Part shown: positions 59,833-64,000 of the stretch, one piece after another
How the letters are laid out: the number at the start of each line of letters is the position of its first letter
How positions within the stretch are numbered: position 1 is the stretch's first letter
Origin: Christensenella tenuis
Lineage (GTDB): Bacteria > Bacillota > Clostridia > Christensenellales > Christensenellaceae
Direction: 5' to 3'
DNA length: 64,000 bases
Assembly (NCBI RefSeq): GCF_014287795.1
Contig: NZ_JACOON010000001.1
Span: 124,001-188,000, forward strand
Made by a program: the position numbers and the translations under genes
The notes under the pieces: generated by a model
What the model saw: only the letters and a program-made list of their open reading frames with translations
Told to the model about the DNA's origin: nothing
Databases searched by the model: none

Positions 59833-60734
59833 GGTTTGATTCCTATCATCCGGCAATCAACTTTATATTTTTTGGAGTGGTGATTACCGCAGCGATTGCG
59901 TTTAACCAACCTGTTTTTTTAGCAATCGGGTATATTTGCTTTTTTCTCTATTCGGTAAAGCTAAACGGGAAAAAAGCGGTTATATTTAATCTGGTTTTGA
60001 TACCGTGTATAATTCTGTTTGCTCTCTTTTATTCGGGATATAATCACTTTGGGGTGACAAATCTTGCTGTTAATTTTATCGGGAATATGATTACCCTAGA
60101 ATCCCTTGTGACGGGGCTGGTGATTGGTGTTACGATCGCAAGTGTTCTCATATGGTTTTCCTGCATGAATGCCGTCGTGTCGAGCGATAAGGTAGTTTAC
60201 CTGTTTGGCCGTATTTCACCACGGCTATCGCTGTTCCTTTCTATTTTACTGCGCATGGTTCCACGGATCAAGGAACGTGCCCATAAAATCAATGTAGCCC
60301 AAAGGGCGATTGGTAGAGGCACAGGACAGGGAAACTTTTTCAGGAGGATCCGTAATTTTTTACGCATCGCCTCCATCGTTGTAACGTGGACAATGGAAAA
60401 TATGATAGAAACGTCGGATTCCATGAAATGTCGCGGATATACTTTAAAGGGCCGCAGCGCATTTTCAATTTATCGTTTTGATTACCGCGACCGAAGCTTT
60501 GTGCTTGCTATATTCTGGTGTATTGCGGTTTTGCTTATGGGAGTGCTATTGGATCAGACACGAATTATGTACAATCCGGAAATCATCCTTAACAGGGTTA
60601 CGCCGCTGTCATGGATTTTTTATAGCGCCTATGCGTTTCTATGCCTGTTGCTGATGCTGTTGCAGATGATCGGAGAAAAGCGGTTTGAACAGAAAAAGCG
60701 GTCTCGTTTCAGAGCCTATGGAAACTTTGGGTGA
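59829..60734 (+). CDS. ecfT: ECF transporter transmembrane (T) subunit, intact but orphaned
   Basis: This 301-residue protein has about six hydrophobic helices and the coupling segments of EcfT, seen around SPRLSLFLSILLRMVPRIKERAHKINVAQRAIGRG and SDSMKCRGYTLKGRSAF (the Ala-Arg-Gly-like coupling helices). It would normally couple ATPases to the S component. Here the S gene before it and the ATPase genes around it are broken, so it is orphaned unless another ECF ATPase serves it. The frame itself is undamaged, indicating either recent decay of its partners or continued use. Confidence 0.87.
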   Translation: MRFDSYHPAINFIFFGVVITAAIAFNQPVFLAIGYICFFLYSVKLNGKKAVIFNLVLIPCIILFALFYSGYNHFGVTNLAVNFIGNMITLESLVTGLVIGVTIASVLIWFSCMNAVVSSDKVVYLFGRISPRLSLFLSILLRMVPRIKERAHKINVAQRAIGRGTGQGNFFRRIRNFLRIASIVVTWTMENMIETSDSMKCRGYTLKGRSAFSIYRFDYRDRSFVLAIFWCIAVLLMGVLLDQTRIMYNPEIILNRVTPLSWIFYSAYAFLCLLLMLLQMIGEKRFEQKKRSRFRAYGNFG

Positions 60735-60742
60735 TTGGCGGC

Positions 60743-60817
60743 GTGAAAGCAGAAGAACTAGAAAATATTTGTCTTTCATATTGGTTCGGTAAAAACAGCG
60801 AAAGAAATTCCCTTTGA
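60743..60817 (+). pseudogene. 5' remnant of an ECF ATPase gene
   Basis: Eight bases after ecfT a GTG begins the reading VKAEELENICLSYWFGK, which matches the first strand of an ECF ATP-binding domain, and then hits a TGA at 60815. In the adjacent frame AKEIPFDV continues the likeness. The rest of the gene is missing; the 3' part of such a gene lies at 57851-58205. Confidence 0.6.
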
Positions 60818-60894
60818 TGTTTTGCAGCTGCAAGTATACCGTATGAAGCGGGCACGTCATTATCATTTATCTTTGCGGGCAAATACAGAAATTT

Positions 60895-63861
60895 TTATGT
60901 ATCAAGGCCACTCTGGCAGGAACGGATTTCCACAGACCGGATGCTGTTTCGGGCCGGAACTGCTTCGGGCATTCCAACATAGTATCCCTGCAAATAATCA
61001 ATACCATAAGAAATCAGCGTATTCATTTCGGCAGATGTTTCAACACCCTCAGCAATCACACTAATTTGCTGGTATTTTAAATAAGACAACAGGTTTTGAA
61101 GCATAATCTGCCTATTCCGGTCGGTATCGATATTACGCACGATCGACATATCGATTTTAACATAATCAGGATGCAAAAGAAGCAGGATCGAATCATTATT
61201 ATAGCCTGTACCGTAATCATCGAGTGCAATTTGGCAGTTCCATTTTGCGTAATAATCTAGCTTATCCTGTGTGAACTCGTTATCCAGTTTTTCTGTTTCC
61301 ATAAATTCAAATACAAGTTGATCTAGAATACCGCCGAATTCATATTCAAACTCCTTGACCTCCCTACCTGAAATCATCTGGCCGGGCAGGGTGTTGATAA
61401 ATAACTTACGGCCTGCCACAATATCGGGATAGTTAAGGTAAGTCCGTACTGATTTAAATAAAGTCAGCTTCTCAATTTGCCGCAGCCTGGACTGTGTTTC
61501 TGCAATACGTAAAACATCCGTAGGCGTCGCGAGATGAGCAGAAATAGGCCGCATAAGCGCTTCGTAAGCGAAAATTTCCCCAGTATGCGCATCTATGATC
61601 GGCTGGAATACATATTGAACAGATTCCTCTTCAATCAGCTTGTTGAGCTCTTCCTTGCTGTGGAGCAGGAAAGAATCCCGGTGGTAAAGATTGCTGTCAA
61701 ATTCTGCAATTTGGCCTTTTTCCGTATGTTTGACGGTATACATTGCGAAATCTGCATATTTAATCAGATCGAAATAATTTACCGCATCGTCCGGATACCA
61801 AGCGATACCGACAGAGGCCCGCAGCCTTGTCTGCTTTTTTGGCGTAAGCTGGAACGGTTCTGTATCCATTTCTGCCTTGATGGAGCGAATAATGTCCATT
61901 GCCGAGTTCTTATTGTCGTATCCGTAAAGGAAAACGTAGAATTCATCACCGGATATTCGGGAGACAATGGCGTTATTATATGGAATAAAGCGCTTCAATA
62001 CATTCGCTGTACTGCGGATATATTCGTCACCGTAATCATGACCATACGTATCGTTAATATATTTCAGATTATCCAGATCCCACATCATAAATGCGGCAAC
62101 TTTTAATTTCTCAGAATGGGCGAATATATCCTTCATAGCGGCATGAAAAGCCCTGCGGTTCAGAAGGTTTGTCAGGGCGTCATAATCGCGCTCGTATTCG
62201 ATTTTGCGTTTTTCAAGGAGTTCCCGCGTGACATCTGAAAGCACACCCATATAAGGTTTGTCATCCCCGATCAGGCGAAGGCGCAGCCAACGCATTCCGC
62301 CATCCTTGGTTGGGATTTTGTAGATATATGTGTTGCGGTCCGGGGTTTCTTCACGGGCGGCAGAGAAGAGCTTTAACTGGGCACCAAACTCCTCGCTCGA
62401 CATGTGCGTACGTTCCGAAAGCCCAAAAAGGGAAAGAAATTTTCCGCTGATAAGTACTTGGTTTGTGATGGGGTTATACTCATAAGCACCCATTGAAATA
62501 TCAGCGGCTTGGATGATCTGCGAAAAACGGGAAGCCGTCCGTTCGACATCACGGTTTAAAATCTGAACAGCGTCAGCTAAACTATCAATTTCCGTAATAT
62601 GTGTCTTGGGAAAATGAAGCGGCGTTTCGGCCGTACTTGCACGGAGTACACGGCCTAGTATGGAAATCGGCGCGGTAAGCACTTTGCCAACGATCACAGC
62701 GGAAATGATGCCGAATAAAATTGAAATGATAAATGAAACTAATACCATTACAATTACGTGAGAAGAAGAATCAAGAAGATATTTGCCTTCAATGATGCCG
62801 GAGAGAATCCATTGTTCGTCTTCAAAGGGAGTGTTGGTATTATACAGCCGCAACGCTTGTGTACTTACATACACATCATCGGTGATACGGTCGTTTTTTT
62901 CCAACGTATAAATATTGTCATAGGAAGCGTAAGGGACTAAGGAAGCTGTTTCGGAAGTACCGATATACATTTTTGCCATAAGTCCGCTGGTTACGATTGG
63001 GGTGAGATCGCTGGATTCATCCTCGCGGATGCCTAGCAGATAAGCACCTTTTTTATTGATATCAATTTCACTATAGGGGAGAAAACCGGCAAGATAATCC
63101 GTCGTAATTCCCGTGCCAAGAACACCATACGCCGTACCGTCAGAAGTACGCAGCGGAATTGTGTACGTCACAATAGAACTGCCAAAATCGGGAGACAGGG
63201 AAAACGGATGACTCCAATAGCCAAGGTCACTGGACAAAGCATCGGGATAATCGGAAGCAGCATTTAAGGGGAGATAATAAAATTTACTGTTTTCGTCTGC
63301 GGCGGAAAGTTCAAAATTAGATGACCATGTGCTTGCAAGGGAAATGCCGAGCTTCTTTGTTACAGAAGATGGGGCACGCTCCACCTGAAGATCGGAGTTG
63401 TCGTCGGAATTGGTTGTTGGGTCAAGGTCACGAAGATAAAGGCCCTGCTTTGTTGCACTGTTTCCGCTGCCATCTAAAATAACAAAAGCTTCAGTAACGG
63501 CATGCTCGCGCAGGAGAGTAATCAGATCACCTGATATGGCATTTAAAATTGCCGTTCCTGTTTCTTGGTCAAACTGTGCGGATGAACGCTTATGAATTGC
63601 AAGGAGCTCATCTACAGCAGTATTAATAGATGCTTCGGCTGAATCCAGATTGGACCATTTCTGGATCATTTCATTTTGCAAATAATTTTTCCGGCTTTGC
63701 GTCCGTTCCGTTAAAATATCAAATGAGTTGTCATTCAGGCGGCTTACTGTACCGCTAAATAAGAAAATACAAGCGAAAAGAACAGTCTGCGCCAACATGA
63801 TCGCCAAAATTGGGATCATAAATTTATGCATAATAGACTTATCTTTCATTCGCTTGTGCAT
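60895..63861 (-). CDS. Membrane-bound GGDEF-EAL cyclic-di-GMP protein with sensory region
   Basis: This 988-residue protein has an N-terminal helix (about 12-36), an extracellular Cache-like sensor region of about 330 residues, a second helix (about 370-393), a HAMP-like segment, a PAS-like domain (about 455-555), a GGDEF domain (about 560-715) and an EAL domain (about 725-975). The GGDEF signature is SGDEF (RISGDEFYVF), a variant that can be active. The EAL domain keeps YEALMR, INTLPGQ, FMETEK, DDYGTGYNN, KIDMS and AEGVET, so phosphodiesterase activity is likely. It may synthesise, degrade or sense cyclic di-GMP. GGAGTG precedes the start. Confidence 0.92.
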   Translation of the reverse strand: MHKRMKDKSIMHKFMIPILAIMLAQTVLFACIFLFSGTVSRLNDNSFDILTERTQSRKNYLQNEMIQKWSNLDSAEASINTAVDELLAIHKRSSAQFDQETGTAILNAISGDLITLLREHAVTEAFVILDGSGNSATKQGLYLRDLDPTTNSDDNSDLQVERAPSSVTKKLGISLASTWSSNFELSAADENSKFYYLPLNAASDYPDALSSDLGYWSHPFSLSPDFGSSIVTYTIPLRTSDGTAYGVLGTGITTDYLAGFLPYSEIDINKKGAYLLGIREDESSDLTPIVTSGLMAKMYIGTSETASLVPYASYDNIYTLEKNDRITDDVYVSTQALRLYNTNTPFEDEQWILSGIIEGKYLLDSSSHVIVMVLVSFIISILFGIISAVIVGKVLTAPISILGRVLRASTAETPLHFPKTHITEIDSLADAVQILNRDVERTASRFSQIIQAADISMGAYEYNPITNQVLISGKFLSLFGLSERTHMSSEEFGAQLKLFSAAREETPDRNTYIYKIPTKDGGMRWLRLRLIGDDKPYMGVLSDVTRELLEKRKIEYERDYDALTNLLNRRAFHAAMKDIFAHSEKLKVAAFMMWDLDNLKYINDTYGHDYGDEYIRSTANVLKRFIPYNNAIVSRISGDEFYVFLYGYDNKNSAMDIIRSIKAEMDTEPFQLTPKKQTRLRASVGIAWYPDDAVNYFDLIKYADFAMYTVKHTEKGQIAEFDSNLYHRDSFLLHSKEELNKLIEEESVQYVFQPIIDAHTGEIFAYEALMRPISAHLATPTDVLRIAETQSRLRQIEKLTLFKSVRTYLNYPDIVAGRKLFINTLPGQMISGREVKEFEYEFGGILDQLVFEFMETEKLDNEFTQDKLDYYAKWNCQIALDDYGTGYNNDSILLLLHPDYVKIDMSIVRNIDTDRNRQIMLQNLLSYLKYQQISVIAEGVETSAEMNTLISYGIDYLQGYYVGMPEAVPARNSIRSVEIRSCQSGLDT

Positions 63862-63876
63862 CTTATTTCACTCCGG

Positions 63877-64000
63877 TTATTTCTGTGTTTCTTCTAAAGA
63901 GGAAGTGAGCTCCGATACCCAAGAAGAAAAATTTTCATCCGTATCGAATTTAGCTACGGCATCTGTCCGGGAGATACCGTTTGAAATATCTGTCAAGATC
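63877..64000 (-). CDS. C-terminal end of an unidentified protein (partial)
   Basis: A minus-strand frame enters from the right edge and ends with TAA at 63879-63877, 15 bases before the GGDEF-EAL start. It gives 40 residues such as ILTDISNGISRTDAVAKFD and a tail TSSLEETQK. The pattern is like the last helices of an extracellular solute-binding protein, which would suit a sensor operon, but this is weak. The gene is cut by the window. Confidence 0.5.
   Translation of the reverse strand, partial: ILTDISNGISRTDAVAKFDTDENFSSWVSELTSSLEETQK

Noticed and set aside
1..64000. CRISPR arrays, insertion sequences, prophage genes
   Set aside because: No regularly spaced repeats, transposase, integrase or phage structural genes were found by reading the window.

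Overview
The window looks like chromosomal DNA of an anaerobic Bacillota bacterium, probably class Clostridia, with moderate GC. Supporting signs are strong GGAGG-type ribosome sites, several TTG starts, consensus sigma-A promoters, a GlgC/GlgD two-subunit glycogen system, a DUF4364 regulator, a SEC-C protein, LrgAB, a LytTR/DUF3021 pair and an FMN riboswitch upstream of RibU. This placement is inferred from gene content. No rRNA, CRISPR array, phage or insertion sequence was seen.

Layout. (1) 1-2100: the end of an unknown gene and a minus-strand PfkB kinase / class II aldolase pair. (2) 2334-7773: a tight five-gene plus-strand operon of GT2 glycosyltransferase, GT-C-like membrane protein, WecE-like sugar aminotransferase, ATP-grasp ligase and SIMPL lipoprotein. 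It reads as a surface-glycan amino-sugar system. (3) 7937-8984: lrgAB. (4) 9186-16163: polA, coaE, a lytic transglycosylase, an orphan peptide-type binding lipoprotein and a cytoplasmic alpha-amylase. (5) 16216-18145, minus: a C45-like amidohydrolase and a peptidoglycan-binding protein. (6) 18221-23690: recX, birA, a P1 peptidase, acpS, a bifunctional NAD(P)HX repair enzyme with a long extra tail, and a flavin reductase-like protein. (7) 24277-27292, minus: tRNA-Leu(GAG), a membrane-anchored protein of unknown function and an alanine/glycine symporter. (8) 27395-28213: FMN riboswitch and ribU. (9) 28318-31655: tsaE, tsaB, rimI, icd and a SEC-C protein.

(10) 31927-46557 is a large glycogen and maltodextrin block: malQ, an unknown membrane protein, pgi, glgB, glgC, glgD, glgA, a small acidic protein with its own promoter and terminator, glgP and a cytoplasmic GH13 enzyme. 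Together with the amylase at 14709 it covers synthesis, branching, phosphorolysis and trimming of glycogen. (11) 46691-48320: HAD phosphatase, LytTR regulator and DUF3021 protein. (12) 48653-52821, minus: MarR/MATE efflux pair and ppk1. (13) 52972-57443: a small membrane protein, valS, an N-terminally short folC and a convergent DUF4364 gene. (14) 57608-60817: tRNA-Val(GAC), followed by a decayed, rearranged ECF vitamin-type transporter around an intact TIM-barrel isomerase and an intact EcfT. (15) 60895-64000, minus: a large GGDEF/EAL sensor and the end of another gene.

The most promising points are the Arn-like amino-sugar operon at 2.3-7.8 kb, the divergent apparently leaderless pair at 18.15-18.22 kb, the scrambled ECF transporter at 57.8-60.8 kb, and the small acidic gene inside the glycogen locus.
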